Below, piece after piece: positions 50,511 to 58,739 of a stretch of 64,000 nucleotides of DNA. The DNA is taken from NCBI RefSeq assembly GCF_002980525.1, contig NZ_PVBQ01000005.1, forward strand, positions 1-64,000, read 5' to 3'. The translations under genes and the position numbers were made by a program. This DNA comes from Sphingobacterium haloxyli. Its GTDB lineage: Bacteria; Bacteroidota; Bacteroidia; Sphingobacteriales; Sphingobacteriaceae. The notes under the pieces are model-generated. The model was not told the DNA's origin. It did no database searches and saw only the letters and a list, made by a program, of their open reading frames with translations. How positions within the stretch are numbered: position 1 is the first letter of the stretch; every line of letters begins with the position of its first letter.

Positions 50511-51062
50511 ATGCAAGACACCAACATCCTTTGGCAGGGGAAATATTACAACTCTTTAGAACATTGCACTATCCGACTTGATGAAAAGGCAGTGATGATC
50601 GACTCGACGATAGTGGGGCATCTGGATAATAAGATTTACAGCATAGCTTATTTTATCGAGACAAATCGCAATTGGGAAGTACAGCATTTCAGCATCAATG
50701 CGAAAATAAACAATTCTCCATTTCAAGTCGAAGGACGGAAAACCGATGATCATTGGAATGTAAACGGATCAGTTATAAACAACATGTCTGCCTGTGTAGA
50801 TATTGATATTTCTTTAACTCCCTTGTCTAACTCGTTTCCGATTAACCGGTTAAAATTAAAAGACGGCCAACAAGCGCATATCGATGTTATTTATATTGAC
50901 ATACTTGGACAAAAAATAACAGCGCGCGAGCAGAAATATTCGCGGCTGAGTGCAGAAAAATATAAATACGAGAACGTACCGAACGATTTCGAAGCAATAA
51001 TAACCGTTGATAAATCAGGCTTAATAGTTAGTTACCCCGAACTGTTTGAAAGAGTGCATTAA
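50511..51062 (+). CDS. putative glycolipid-binding domain protein (PF06475-like)
   Basis: 183 aa. The pattern LWQGKYYNSLEHCTIRLDEK, VGHLDNKIYSIAYFIETNRN, DIDISLTPLSNSFPINRLKL and KSGLIVSYPELFERVH matches the putative glycolipid-binding family (W, then DvDl-TPfTNtlPirRL, then vDxxGLvxxYPglfxR). No signal peptide, so probably cytoplasmic. The binding activity is a family annotation only. A deletion derivative of the gene lies at 12486-12665. Confidence 0.75.
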   Translation: MQDTNILWQGKYYNSLEHCTIRLDEKAVMIDSTIVGHLDNKIYSIAYFIETNRNWEVQHFSINAKINNSPFQVEGRKTDDHWNVNGSVINNMSACVDIDISLTPLSNSFPINRLKLKDGQQAHIDVIYIDILGQKITAREQKYSRLSAEKYKYENVPNDFEAIITVDKSGLIVSYPELFERVH

Positions 51063-51205
51063 TTCAATTATAACTAAAAGTATTCTAGTTTCTTTGGGAA
51101 GCCTCATAGTATATTTTATAGAAAGCTCTATCGTTATCAATTTCATAAGTATCCATCCTTCTTTTCACTCCATAAAAATCTTTAAAAAGATTTCCGGACA
51201 GTATA

Positions 51206-52216
51206 TTAAATTCCGCAACTTGCAGAAACCAAATCCGTAGGAGTAGAATCCTCGTCATGTAAAAGAAGGATAACGTTTCCGATTTTCTGTCCACTCGCCA
51301 CATAGGTGTAAGCCTCTGCTATGCGATCAAGCGGATAGCTGCGATCTATCAAGGGGTTGAACTTTCCCTCCTCGCTGAGTTTGGCAATGAAGGCCATACT
51401 TGCTTTGATGTCTAGGGGGATGGGAAATTTTACGCGCTTGCCTCCGGATATCGGCGCTAGCAAAGCAAGGAAAACATTTTGAGAATAAGGCCCTAATTCC
51501 GAGGAAAGATATAGGCCTTTCTTTTGCAAAATACGCTTGCACTTGAAAAAGGTACTTTTTCCAACGGCATCGAAGACAAAATCATAACGTACAGTATCCT
51601 GCGTAAAATCTGTCTTCATGTAATCAATAACCCGGTCTGCTCCGAGCGATCTTATCATCGGGACGTGCGCTGTAGGGCAAACGGCCGTGACTTCCACACC
51701 ATAATATTTCAGAAGCTGCAGGAGAGCCGAGCCGATACCTCCCGTCGCGCCATTCAGGAGCACTTTTTGTCCGGGCTTCAGGGCAACCTTTTTTATAAAG
51801 TTGTAAGCATAATGAGCCGCTTCCGCACTGGCAGCCGCCTGTTGATATGAAACCCCGTCAGGGATCCGCATGACCGCCTTTTGCGAAAATATGGTCATGT
51901 ACTGGGCTTGGGAGGCCAATCCGTTGTCATCAAATCCCCATACCCGGTCGCCTTTCTTGAGGCCCTCCACCCCGTCGCCGACGGCTTCCACCAGTCCGGC
52001 AAAATCGGTTCCCGGCACGGAGAGGCGGGGCCGGAAGAGTCCAGTAAAAAAACGCATGACAAAGGGCTTCCCCGTAAGCACGGCACAATCTGTCCGGTTT
52101 ACGGTAGTCGCATATACCTTGACAAGCAATTCGCCTTTTTTAGGTTTCTGCCCCTTAATTTCTGTGACGACTAGTGTCTCGGGTGATCCATATCTGGCAC
52201 GTACAGCTGCTTTCAT
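51206..52216 (-). CDS. NAD(P)-dependent alcohol dehydrogenase / quinone oxidoreductase (MDR, zinc-free type)
   Basis: 336 aa. It is a medium-chain reductase with the N-terminal GroES-like fold (MRFFTGLFRPRLSVPGTDFA; GVEGLKKGDRVWGFDD). The nucleotide site is LLNGATGGIGSALLQLLKYY (GATGGIG). The zinc-ligand Cys/His set of true alcohol dehydrogenases is absent, so reduction of quinones or enones is more likely. The C-terminal few residues after LLLHDEDSTPTD look foreign. Confidence 0.85.
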   Translation of the reverse strand: MKAAVRARYGSPETLVVTEIKGQKPKKGELLVKVYATTVNRTDCAVLTGKPFVMRFFTGLFRPRLSVPGTDFAGLVEAVGDGVEGLKKGDRVWGFDDNGLASQAQYMTIFSQKAVMRIPDGVSYQQAAASAEAAHYAYNFIKKVALKPGQKVLLNGATGGIGSALLQLLKYYGVEVTAVCPTAHVPMIRSLGADRVIDYMKTDFTQDTVRYDFVFDAVGKSTFFKCKRILQKKGLYLSSELGPYSQNVFLALLAPISGGKRVKFPIPLDIKASMAFIAKLSEEGKFNPLIDRSYPLDRIAEAYTYVASGQKIGNVILLLHDEDSTPTDLVSASCGI

Positions 52217-52328
52217 CTTGTAATGTTATCCTTATTCAAAGATACAATACCATTATTGCCTTCAAAAGAAAACCTGCTGAATATCCGGGTCATACTAAAT
52301 GTATTCATCATATCACTTTTAGAAACAA

Positions 52329-52494
52329 TTACTCCAACAGCTGCTTTATCGTATTGCCGTTCTCATCCAGCGCGGAAAAAGATACTTCATTCCGGCCATT
52401 TACCTCTAACTTGACACGCGGCCTGCCGTCTGTTCCGTTGATGACTAGTGCCGCGGTACCGTTACGGGTGCCGAGTTGCAGACGGTTAGTGCCC
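52329..52494 (-). pseudogene. C-terminal fragment of an unknown protein
   Basis: The minus strand reads NRLQLGTRNGTAALVINGTD, then GRPRVKLEVNGRNEVSF, and ends ENGNTIKQLLE, with no start. It is joined out of frame to the truncated VOC gene upstream. It resembles the repeat-like ends of hypothetical Bacteroidota proteins of the form -xLx(I/V)D-G-P-. Function unknown. Confidence 0.45.
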
Positions 52495-52791
52495 TGCACC
52501 TGCTTTCATAGCCTTGTCGTAAATCGCTTGACTATCGTCGACAAAAATTCTGAGAAAAGCACGCGTTGCAAACCAGTGCGATTTTGAATCAAAGAGCATG
52601 ACGATGGCGGTACCGATACGCGCTTCCATATGCCCAATGGAGCCGTCGGCATTGTATGCTCTATTGTCCACTATTTCTACCGCATCAAATGCAGCGATCA
52701 TAAATTCAATCAGTTTCACTGATGACGGCGAAATTATCCAAGGAGTAATTGTTGTATAGCCCTCGGGGATTGTTGAATTTGATTTATTCAT
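52486..52791 (-). pseudogene. truncated VOC (PhnB-like) protein
   Basis: 101 codons. It starts like a complete PhnB-type glyoxalase-fold protein (TIPEGYTTITPWIISPSSVK; IGTAIVMLFDSKSHW; AFLRIFVDDSQAIYDKAMKA) but stops at AGAGH, where the family runs on for about 55 residues. The lost part includes the second metal-binding beta-alpha-beta unit. The join to the fragment at 52329-52494 explains the loss. Confidence 0.7.
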
Positions 52792-52924
52792 TCTTTTAAT
52801 TTGTTATTAAAGTAGTAGTTGACACCCTAGATTAAACCTGCATATAATATGATCGATTCCGTGCTATTAAAAGCTATTATTCCAACAACTGTTTTACAGT
52901 TTAACTGTTATGTTGTGAATTGTC

Positions 52925-53350
52925 TTAAGTCGTTCTACTATTCTTTTCAAGTATTTTTTTTAACGTTTTTAAATCGTTCATTACAGCCGTTGCATCCTGT
53001 TCAAATGCTTCTTCCGTCATATAGGGCATCCTAAACAAGGTAAAAACAAATTCGCTCCCTTGACCATTTTCGATTACCCTCATCGGATTGTATACAGTTG
53101 TGCCATCTGTAAGAGTAACCCAATGGTCTATAATTCCGAAATTATTGTCGGGAACAAATTCTACCTTAATTCTTCCTAAGTCGGATACAGCAAACCAAGT
53201 GCTGTTTTCTTTAACTATAGATTGAATAAAATCTGTCCACGCAGGCCAATTTTCAGGGTTTGAGGCATAGCGATACACCTCATCGGCAGGCTTATTTATA
53301 GAAATACTTATATGTTTTACAGAGTAACTCGTAATACTATGTTTGTCCAT
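52925..53350 (-). CDS. SRPBCC-family (START-like) ligand-binding protein
   Basis: 141 aa from the ATG at 53350 (a TTG 7 codons upstream is less likely). The START-like helix-grip pattern is clear: ISINKPADEVYRYASNPENW, PAWTDFIQSIVKE, and the long C-terminal helix (DATAVMNDLKTLKKILEKN). It follows the VOC gene by 8 bases and an AraC-type gene, so the three form a small operon. The ligand is unknown. Confidence 0.8.
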   Translation of the reverse strand: MDKHSITSYSVKHISISINKPADEVYRYASNPENWPAWTDFIQSIVKENSTWFAVSDLGRIKVEFVPDNNFGIIDHWVTLTDGTTVYNPMRVIENGQGSEFVFTLFRMPYMTEEAFEQDATAVMNDLKTLKKILEKNSRTT

Positions 53351-53358
53351 ATCGCTAT

Positions 53359-53718
53359 TTATTCTGTCCAAACAGCGAGTTCGTAGCCGTCTAAATCTGT
53401 GAATTGAAAACGTTTTCCTCCGGGGAAACTGAAAATGTCTTTAACAATAGTGCCTCCTGCACTTATTACTTTACTTTTAGTCGTTTCAATATCTTCTGAA
53501 TAGAGAACGACTAAAATAGTTCCGTTGGTTGGTTCCCCATAAGTAAATCCACCATCTACATAGTCTCCAGCAAATGCAGTGTATTCTGTTCCATAATCTG
53601 TAAACTTCCAACCAAAACATTTGGTGTAAAAATTCTTCGCTTGAACAATATCCTTTGATAGAAATTCAATGTATTGTATCTGCTCGTGTTTTAGTTTTTG
53701 CGAATTAATTTCAGCCAT
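53359..53718 (-). CDS. VOC-family (glyoxalase-fold) protein
   Basis: 119 aa. Two beta-alpha-beta-beta units: IQYIEFLSKDIVQAKNFYTK with CFGWKFTDYGTEYTAF, and GTILVVLYSEDIETTKSKVI with GGTIVKDIFSFPGGKRFQFT, ending LDGYELAVW with the last Glu ligand. Complete, unlike its truncated neighbour. It is translated just before the SRPBCC gene. Confidence 0.85.
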   Translation of the reverse strand: MAEINSQKLKHEQIQYIEFLSKDIVQAKNFYTKCFGWKFTDYGTEYTAFAGDYVDGGFTYGEPTNGTILVVLYSEDIETTKSKVISAGGTIVKDIFSFPGGKRFQFTDLDGYELAVWTE

Positions 53719-53787
53719 AATATCTTATTCTGTTTTTACAAAAGTAAATGATTATTATAATTGGAACTTTGGAAAAAAACGACAAAA

Positions 53788-54522
53788 TCAAAATTTTGAG
53801 GGAACAACGCCTGCATATCTTTTTATCTCATTGCTTAAATGGGCGTGATCATAATACCCACATTCGTGAGCAATACCCAATAAACTTAGTTGATTTCGAT
53901 TGTGCTTTATTTTAGAAAGGGCGGTTTTAAACCTAACAATATTAGCAAACACTTTTGGACTAATTCCGACGTACTTTTTGAAGTTCCGTTCTAGTTGCCT
54001 TATTGTCGTGCTATTTTGTTTTGCCAATATGTCTATACTAATTAGACCATTGGTTATTTCAATGTCTCTTACTACCTTAAATAGATTGTGCTTTTCCTTT
54101 GTCAGCCCTTTTAAGAAAAATTCATCGAGATAGGCGAAAGAGTGCTTTTCTATCTGGTGAATGTCGGGTGATAAAGACTGCTCAAATTCAATAGTTTTAT
54201 CTTTAACTTCATTTAAAGGTGCAAAGTTGTAAAACGAGGAAAAGGCTGAAGGCTTAAAACGAACTCCAATAAGTTTATTCGATGCATACATAACGCTCTC
54301 CTTAAATGTGGTCATTGTCCCAACGAGATAGGTTTTCTCTGGATACATTGCTAAAGCCCCGTTGTATGTTTCGTACTTTTCTCCTAAATTAAAAATCAAA
54401 TCAACACAATTATCCGGTAATATTATATCTTTAACACATTGTTTCTCCACCCCCTCAGTAACCCAATAGGCATCGATGTAATCTGCTAGACTTGGATGTG
54501 GTTTAACCTCTTTGTAAATCAT
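53788..54522 (-). CDS. AraC-family transcriptional regulator
   Basis: 244 aa. The N-terminal DUF6597-like sensory part (DYIDAYWVTEG; IILPDNCVDLIFNLGEKYET) is followed by the two helix-turn-helix motifs (about 165-244, ILAKQNSTTIRQLERNFKKY; ECGYYDHAHLSNEIKRYAGV). Likely controls the VOC/SRPBCC genes downstream (69-base gap). Confidence 0.85.
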   Translation of the reverse strand: MIYKEVKPHPSLADYIDAYWVTEGVEKQCVKDIILPDNCVDLIFNLGEKYETYNGALAMYPEKTYLVGTMTTFKESVMYASNKLIGVRFKPSAFSSFYNFAPLNEVKDKTIEFEQSLSPDIHQIEKHSFAYLDEFFLKGLTKEKHNLFKVVRDIEITNGLISIDILAKQNSTTIRQLERNFKKYVGISPKVFANIVRFKTALSKIKHNRNQLSLLGIAHECGYYDHAHLSNEIKRYAGVVPSKF

Positions 54523-54685
54523 AATTATATTTTTATTAGGCCGTGTTATATTGACATTCGCTTTTGCCTGAAATTATTAATTTGTCAATCGCCTTCCTTT
54601 GCCACCCTTTCTCACCAAATTTAGCCAAATTAATTGCTATATTACAGCTATTGTTGTGCCGATATATTGTGGAGAGGCCGTGAAT

Positions 54686-54853
54686 ATGGGACATATCGAT
54701 CGCCTAGAAAGGGACCAGATCTTTATTGGAGAAGAATATCTTCCGATCGGGCAGACTTACAAGTCGGAGTTAAAAGGATGGGGATGCTCCAGCATCCTGA
54801 AACAGCGGTACGCCCAACCAGGGTTCATTATAATCCCTCAATATAGTCCCTAA
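54686..54853 (+). CDS. short hypothetical ORF, 55 aa
   Basis: Starts MGHIDRLERDQIFIGEEYLP with a GGAGAGG stretch 9 bases before the ATG, unusual in this window. It includes LKGWGCSSILKQRYAQPGF. Not recognised. The end overlaps the convergent cytochrome gene. May be another fragment. Confidence 0.35.
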   Translation: MGHIDRLERDQIFIGEEYLPIGQTYKSELKGWGCSSILKQRYAQPGFIIIPQYSP

Positions 54854-55808
54854 TTAGCTGTATTCCCTCGGTGTGTAACACCGTAGTGCCAAGCCTGGGC
54901 ATTTTGCCATCGCCTGTGAGCATAATGCGTTCCGCAATCCGCTTTTTCCTACTTCCAATGCGTGTTTCATCAAACGGGGTGTCATATGTTAGATCCAAAC
55001 TCGTGAAATCGTCAGCCCATCCCCCACTGTTATGGCAATGCGAGCAGTTGACATGCATGTAAGCTCTTGCACGCTCATCGATAGTAAACCTGTTGTCGGC
55101 CCAGTTGGGTAGAACACCCAACGCCTGATTATCCACAGGATTGAGTATACCAATATCAATAAAATAGTTGATTTGGTTGACAATCCTTCCCCGTTTGGAA
55201 ACCCCAATATTGAGGTTGCGTAATTCAGGGCCAAGTGGGACAATCCTGCTATTGGTGCGATGGCAGCTACTACATTCTGCTTCGGTCGGGATCAGATACC
55301 CGACAGTCTTCTCTACGCCGTTGGAACTCCTATACGATGCATTTACCCGTGCTCCATCCTTTAGGAGGTGTGCCTCTTGTTTTAATTCATTCCAACGGTA
55401 GGTCGCCGCATTCCAGTTGCCTTCATCCTTGATCAGTAGTCGGGTTTCGATGATGTGTTTTCCCTGCGGAGCATCGGGTCTATCATAATAGAAGGTCTTG
55501 GCGAGTATTGTACCTTCAGGGAATTCAGGTAACTTACCATCTGGAGCCGTCATTGCCGTCCCTTTGGGCAGTTTGATCAGTCGCTGTTTTGATGCATAAT
55601 CGGTAAATAACGGCGATGAAAGTTCATAAATGGTTACATCAGACGCGGGTTCCAGATTCCGCATGTCAGTAAAAAGGTCATAGTCGCTTAGCTTCTCACT
55701 GAATTCTATTCTATTGGGTATCGGGTCGATATCGGGTCCACATGAAGATGTGACAATCATCGCACTTAGTAGTACGGCGAATGAAGTACTGTGACGTTCT
55801 GTTAGCAT
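54828..55808 (-). CDS. diheme c-type cytochrome lipoprotein
   Basis: About 326 aa from the ATG at 55808; an upstream TTG overlaps the previous stop. The lipoprotein signal ends TSSCGPD. Two heme-binding motifs are CSSCH (about residue 180) and CSHCH (about 255). The family body (ELSSPLFTDYASKQRLIKLP; TLAKTFYYD-like start) resembles the conserved SO2930-type proteins found with high-potential cytochromes. It probably passes electrons at the periplasmic face. The DUF4440 gene upstream overlaps and is co-expressed. Confidence 0.8.
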   Translation of the reverse strand: MLTERHSTSFAVLLSAMIVTSSCGPDIDPIPNRIEFSEKLSDYDLFTDMRNLEPASDVTIYELSSPLFTDYASKQRLIKLPKGTAMTAPDGKLPEFPEGTILAKTFYYDRPDAPQGKHIIETRLLIKDEGNWNAATYRWNELKQEAHLLKDGARVNASYRSSNGVEKTVGYLIPTEAECSSCHRTNSRIVPLGPELRNLNIGVSKRGRIVNQINYFIDIGILNPVDNQALGVLPNWADNRFTIDERARAYMHVNCSHCHNSGGWADDFTSLDLTYDTPFDETRIGSRKKRIAERIMLTGDGKMPRLGTTVLHTEGIQLIRDYIEGL

Positions 55809-55822
55809 AGTAAGTATAATTA

Positions 55823-56383
55823 TCAATTAAAAGACATCTTGATGCCTTCCCATAATGAAACCCTGCTTATCCGGGCATTGTGGAAAGCCGTGAACTTCCA
55901 TTGTCCGCCCGTTTTCCATGCAACTAACGTCTGTATAGAATCCCTACTTTTTGCAGGCTTTTTGCTGCCTTTATGTTTAACTGCTCCAGTAATATGGACA
56001 ATCGCAACACTATCGGTCAGGAAACGGATGCTTTGTATCATCCTGTTCTCAATCGACGACCCTTCCAGTACTCCATCGTACAATTCTTGATGAAGCGAAT
56101 CGATCTCATATCGGGACTGGAGCCATTCGCCATTGAACGTGACGTAATCGGCTCTATCAGTATATACCGAAGCCATCTTTTCACCGTCTCCCTCAGCCCA
56201 GCCCTCCGCAGATAGTTTTTCAAGAGCCTTTATTGCCACGATGTCTTGATCCTTTCCCCCCGGCAAAGCCTGTGTGCGAATAGTTATGGGAGGGGTGACA
56301 TAAATGTAGTCTGCGACAATAATTAACATATTGATTGTCAAAAGGATAATGAAACTGACTTTAAATGTAATATATTTTTTCAT
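55823..56383 (-). CDS. DUF4440/SgcJ-like NTF2-fold protein, membrane-anchored
   Basis: 186 aa. The N-terminal membrane or signal helix is IIVADYIYVTPPI preceded by ITFKVSFIILLTINML. The NTF2-like body includes IVAIKALEKLSAEGWAEGDG, VYTDRADYVTFNGEWLQSRY and QTLVAWKTGGQWKFTAFHNA. The function of the family is diverse. The minus strand has TATATTTG at 56410-56417, a good -7 element 27 bases before the ATG. The stop overlaps the cytochrome frame. Confidence 0.8.
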   Translation of the reverse strand: MKKYITFKVSFIILLTINMLIIVADYIYVTPPITIRTQALPGGKDQDIVAIKALEKLSAEGWAEGDGEKMASVYTDRADYVTFNGEWLQSRYEIDSLHQELYDGVLEGSSIENRMIQSIRFLTDSVAIVHITGAVKHKGSKKPAKSRDSIQTLVAWKTGGQWKFTAFHNARISRVSLWEGIKMSFN

Positions 56384-56616
56384 GACTTTATTGATATTAT
56401 TTAACTAGACAAATATAAAACGAATTCGTTATAAATAATATTGTTTTCGACATTATTTGTTTTCGTTGGGATCAATTGCACGAGTAGCGGGTGCAGCTTG
56501 TCGATTGCGATTGAGTTATATTAAACTTTTAAATGTCATTAATCCGGACTATCAATAACCTTAAAACTGGACCACATTGATGATCCGGCAAGGCACTACT
56601 TTTGAACAAAAATAAT

Positions 56617-56979
56617 ATGGCACTTCAACAACTACTTGAAATGATTATAAGCAATGATGAACATCATGCCCGATTTTTAAACACCCTTTCATTTATGGAG
56701 AATTCAGGTGCGAGAAAAATATCCGCAAGTGAACGTTGCGAAACAGTAACTACCATGATTTTAAAATATGCTGCGGAATGTGCAGGCAGAGCTGAAATGA
56801 ATGAGGAAGAGCAGGCCTGGTGTTTCATGGCAGGAGCTAATTCCATCTTCACAAGTGAAAGCGAAACTTTGTTGGTAACACCAAATCCAGGTTTAAAACA
56901 GGATAAGAAAATGTTCGAAACGCTGGGCTTAAAAGCTATGACTAGGAAAAATCAGTCTTATTGGAGACAAAGACGTTGA
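56617..56979 (+). pseudogene. chimeric ORF: ferritin-like N-terminus joined to biotin synthase C-terminus
   Basis: 120 codons from the ATG at 56617. Residues 1-60 (HHARFLNTLSFMENSGARKI, then MILKYAAE) are the start of a ferritin-like diiron protein of the Bacteroidota tRNA-hydroxylase-related type. From AGRAEMNEEEQAWCFMAGAN through SIF and TPNPGLKQDKKMFETLGLK the sequence is the C-terminus of biotin synthase BioB (compare AMCFMAGANSIFYG and [21 protein letters not shown]). The join is in the middle of both genes, so neither function is expected. Confidence 0.75.
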
Positions 56980-57018
56980 TTCCATTTATCTAACTATTAT
57001 TGAAGCTCTTGACAAAGT

Positions 57019-57723
57019 TTAATTATGATCAGATTTGGTTTTTCCGAATTGGCTGATTCGTTTCTCTAAGTCAGCGTGAATTTCTCTAAGAGCCTTCTCC
57101 CCAATTTCATTTTCCAGAATTTCATTTAAGGTTCGATTTCTGCTTGTGGAAAGAATGTCTCCGTGTTTTATTTCAAGGGGAGTAAGTATATCGACCAACA
57201 GTTTTTTCTCTTCTTCTGGAATAGAACTAAACATCAGTAGTGTTGGCTTGAAAAGCAATTGATAAAGCTCATGCAACGTTTTTTCTCCTTTTGACGTGAC
57301 GCTTACTAATTTCGCTCGTTTGTCGGATGGATCCTCTCGTTCAGTGATATAACCTGAAGAAAGTAGTCGCTTTAATATATCCATACCTGTGGACTGTTCC
57401 ACAAAATGGAATTGAATGATGTCTTTTTTTTGCGATTCGATTTTATGGTAGATAGCATTGAGGAAATAAAAGCTATCGAGTTCCATTTCGGGTTTTTCTT
57501 GCAGGGCCATTTTACAATAGGTCGAATACATTGACGCAATCCGACCAATCAATTTGGCAAGTACAGTGTCTAAATCGGGCGGAGCCATTCCTGCAAACAC
57601 GCTTCCCTTCTCTCCAACGTTTTTTTTCGCCAGGTAGTAATTGCAGAATTCTTCTACGGTCACCTTGTCACGCGAACTAGTATACGCATCCCACTCGGTA
57701 ATCAATTCAACGATTGGTTTCAT
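57019..57723 (-). CDS. MarR-family transcriptional regulator
   Basis: 234 aa with a long N-terminal extension (1-75). The winged helix is at about 105-165: QKKDIIQFHFVEQSTGMDIL, then KRLLSSGYITEREDPSDKRA (the DPSDKRAK wing) and VTSKGEKTLHELYQLLF. On the minus strand TACATTTG at 57735-57742 is a good -7 element. The target is unknown; a GNAT gene lies upstream on the same strand. Confidence 0.8.
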   Translation of the reverse strand: MKPIVELITEWDAYTSSRDKVTVEEFCNYYLAKKNVGEKGSVFAGMAPPDLDTVLAKLIGRIASMYSTYCKMALQEKPEMELDSFYFLNAIYHKIESQKKDIIQFHFVEQSTGMDILKRLLSSGYITEREDPSDKRAKLVSVTSKGEKTLHELYQLLFKPTLLMFSSIPEEEKKLLVDILTPLEIKHGDILSTSRNRTLNEILENEIGEKALREIHADLEKRISQFGKTKSDHN

Positions 57724-57799
57724 TGTTTTTTACACAAATGTAGCGAAAAGATAGCAAAAAGACATAGCCTAACAATTTGCAGATAGTGGTAGAACGTGA

Positions 57800-58240
57800 T
57801 TAGAGAAAATAAGAAAAGTGAAATACATTTTCTTCTTGCGCTGGATACGTCTTGCGATAGAAATCGACCGCATATTCATCTGCGTTGTCGGCTTGAACGA
57901 ACACCTCTTCGAAACCCTGCTGCTTGAAATAGACTTTTGTCTGCTGTATCAGCTCTTTGCCCAACCCTTGTCTTTGGTGCGTTCTTAAAACGGCCAAATC
58001 AAAAATATATGCTAATGGCTTTGTCGAATAATACTGATTTAGCGTATAAGCAGTCAGGCCTCCGATTACGCAAGAATCGTCCAAAGCTACAAAAGCATGA
58101 AATTCTTCTTTCGCTAGTAAAAAGTGTAGGTGTTCAACATTAGGCATATTAAAACTCTTCATCTCGAAAACGTCTTCGAAGAGTTTTATTAATTTCTCAA
58201 AAAGGCTGATGTCCTCTTTAGATAGCTTTTTTATCTCCAT
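57800..58240 (-). CDS. GNAT-family N-acetyltransferase (AAC(3)-I-like)
   Basis: 146 aa from the ATG at 58240 (the open frame reaches 58357). The acetyl-CoA loop is HQRQGLGKELIQQTK (the R/Q-x-x-G-x-G/A motif). Surrounding features are FHAFVALDDSCVIGGLTAYT, AYIFDLAVLRTHQRQGLGKE and VQADNADEYAVDFYRK, which match the AAC(3)-I-type group. The substrate may be an aminoglycoside or another amine; not proven here. A MerR gene precedes it. Confidence 0.8.
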   Translation of the reverse strand: MEIKKLSKEDISLFEKLIKLFEDVFEMKSFNMPNVEHLHFLLAKEEFHAFVALDDSCVIGGLTAYTLNQYYSTKPLAYIFDLAVLRTHQRQGLGKELIQQTKVYFKQQGFEEVFVQADNADEYAVDFYRKTYPAQEENVFHFSYFL

Positions 58241-58340
58241 AAGTCTGTTTTTTATCGCACAAATTACTGTACTGCCAATCAAATAGCCATATTTTTTTAA
58301 AGTGAGTAGTTGTTCCTCATAATTCACAGTTGTTATCAAA

Positions 58341-58661
58341 CTAAGCTTTTCTGGCACTTAATTTTCGTAGAGTTTCTTCAATGAGTTCCATTCTTTTCTT
58401 GATCTTTTCTGCCGCTGCATCAAGGGTGTACCCTTCATCCAGCAGTTCCTTGATCAGCAGCATTTTCTTGATGTTCTTATAGTTGTATCGCCTATTTTTG
58501 CCTTCTTCTTCAGTCAGACTGCTAATAATTCCTTTATCCTCCCAATAACGGATTTGGCGGGTGGGAATACTTGTTATCTGTGACACTTCGCCGATGCCGA
58601 CCACAAGCTTATCCAAGAAATCAAAGTCGAACGACAGGTCTTCTGTTATTTTCTTACTCAT
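58341..58661 (-). CDS. MerR-family transcriptional regulator
   Basis: 106 aa. The helix-turn-helix is VGIGEVSQITSIPTRQIRYW, with the wing EDKGIISSLTEEEGKNRRYN. A dimerisation helix follows (AAEKIKKRMELIEETLRKL). There are no effector Cys residues, so it is a short MerR-like regulator. It diverges from the LVIVD-repeat gene with a large inverted repeat in between, the likely target site. Confidence 0.85.
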   Translation of the reverse strand: MSKKITEDLSFDFDFLDKLVVGIGEVSQITSIPTRQIRYWEDKGIISSLTEEEGKNRRYNYKNIKKMLLIKELLDEGYTLDAAAEKIKKRMELIEETLRKLSARKA

Positions 58662-58730
58662 ATTGTAGATTATTTACAATCAATGTTGCAAACATAAAAA
58701 AAAAGTTCTTTCTTTGAAATTGTAAATAAT
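58662..58730. promoter_or_regulatory. MerR operator region with a repeated ATTGTA/ATTATTTACAAT element
   Basis: ATTGTA (58662-58667) and TACAAT (58675-58680) form a dyad just before the merR ATG. ATTATTTACAAT (58669-58680) recurs exactly inverted as ATTGTAAATAAT (58719-58730) next to the divergent gene. Two sites for one regulator, possible looping, are inferred. Confidence 0.5.
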
Positions 58731-58739
58731 AGGCAATTA

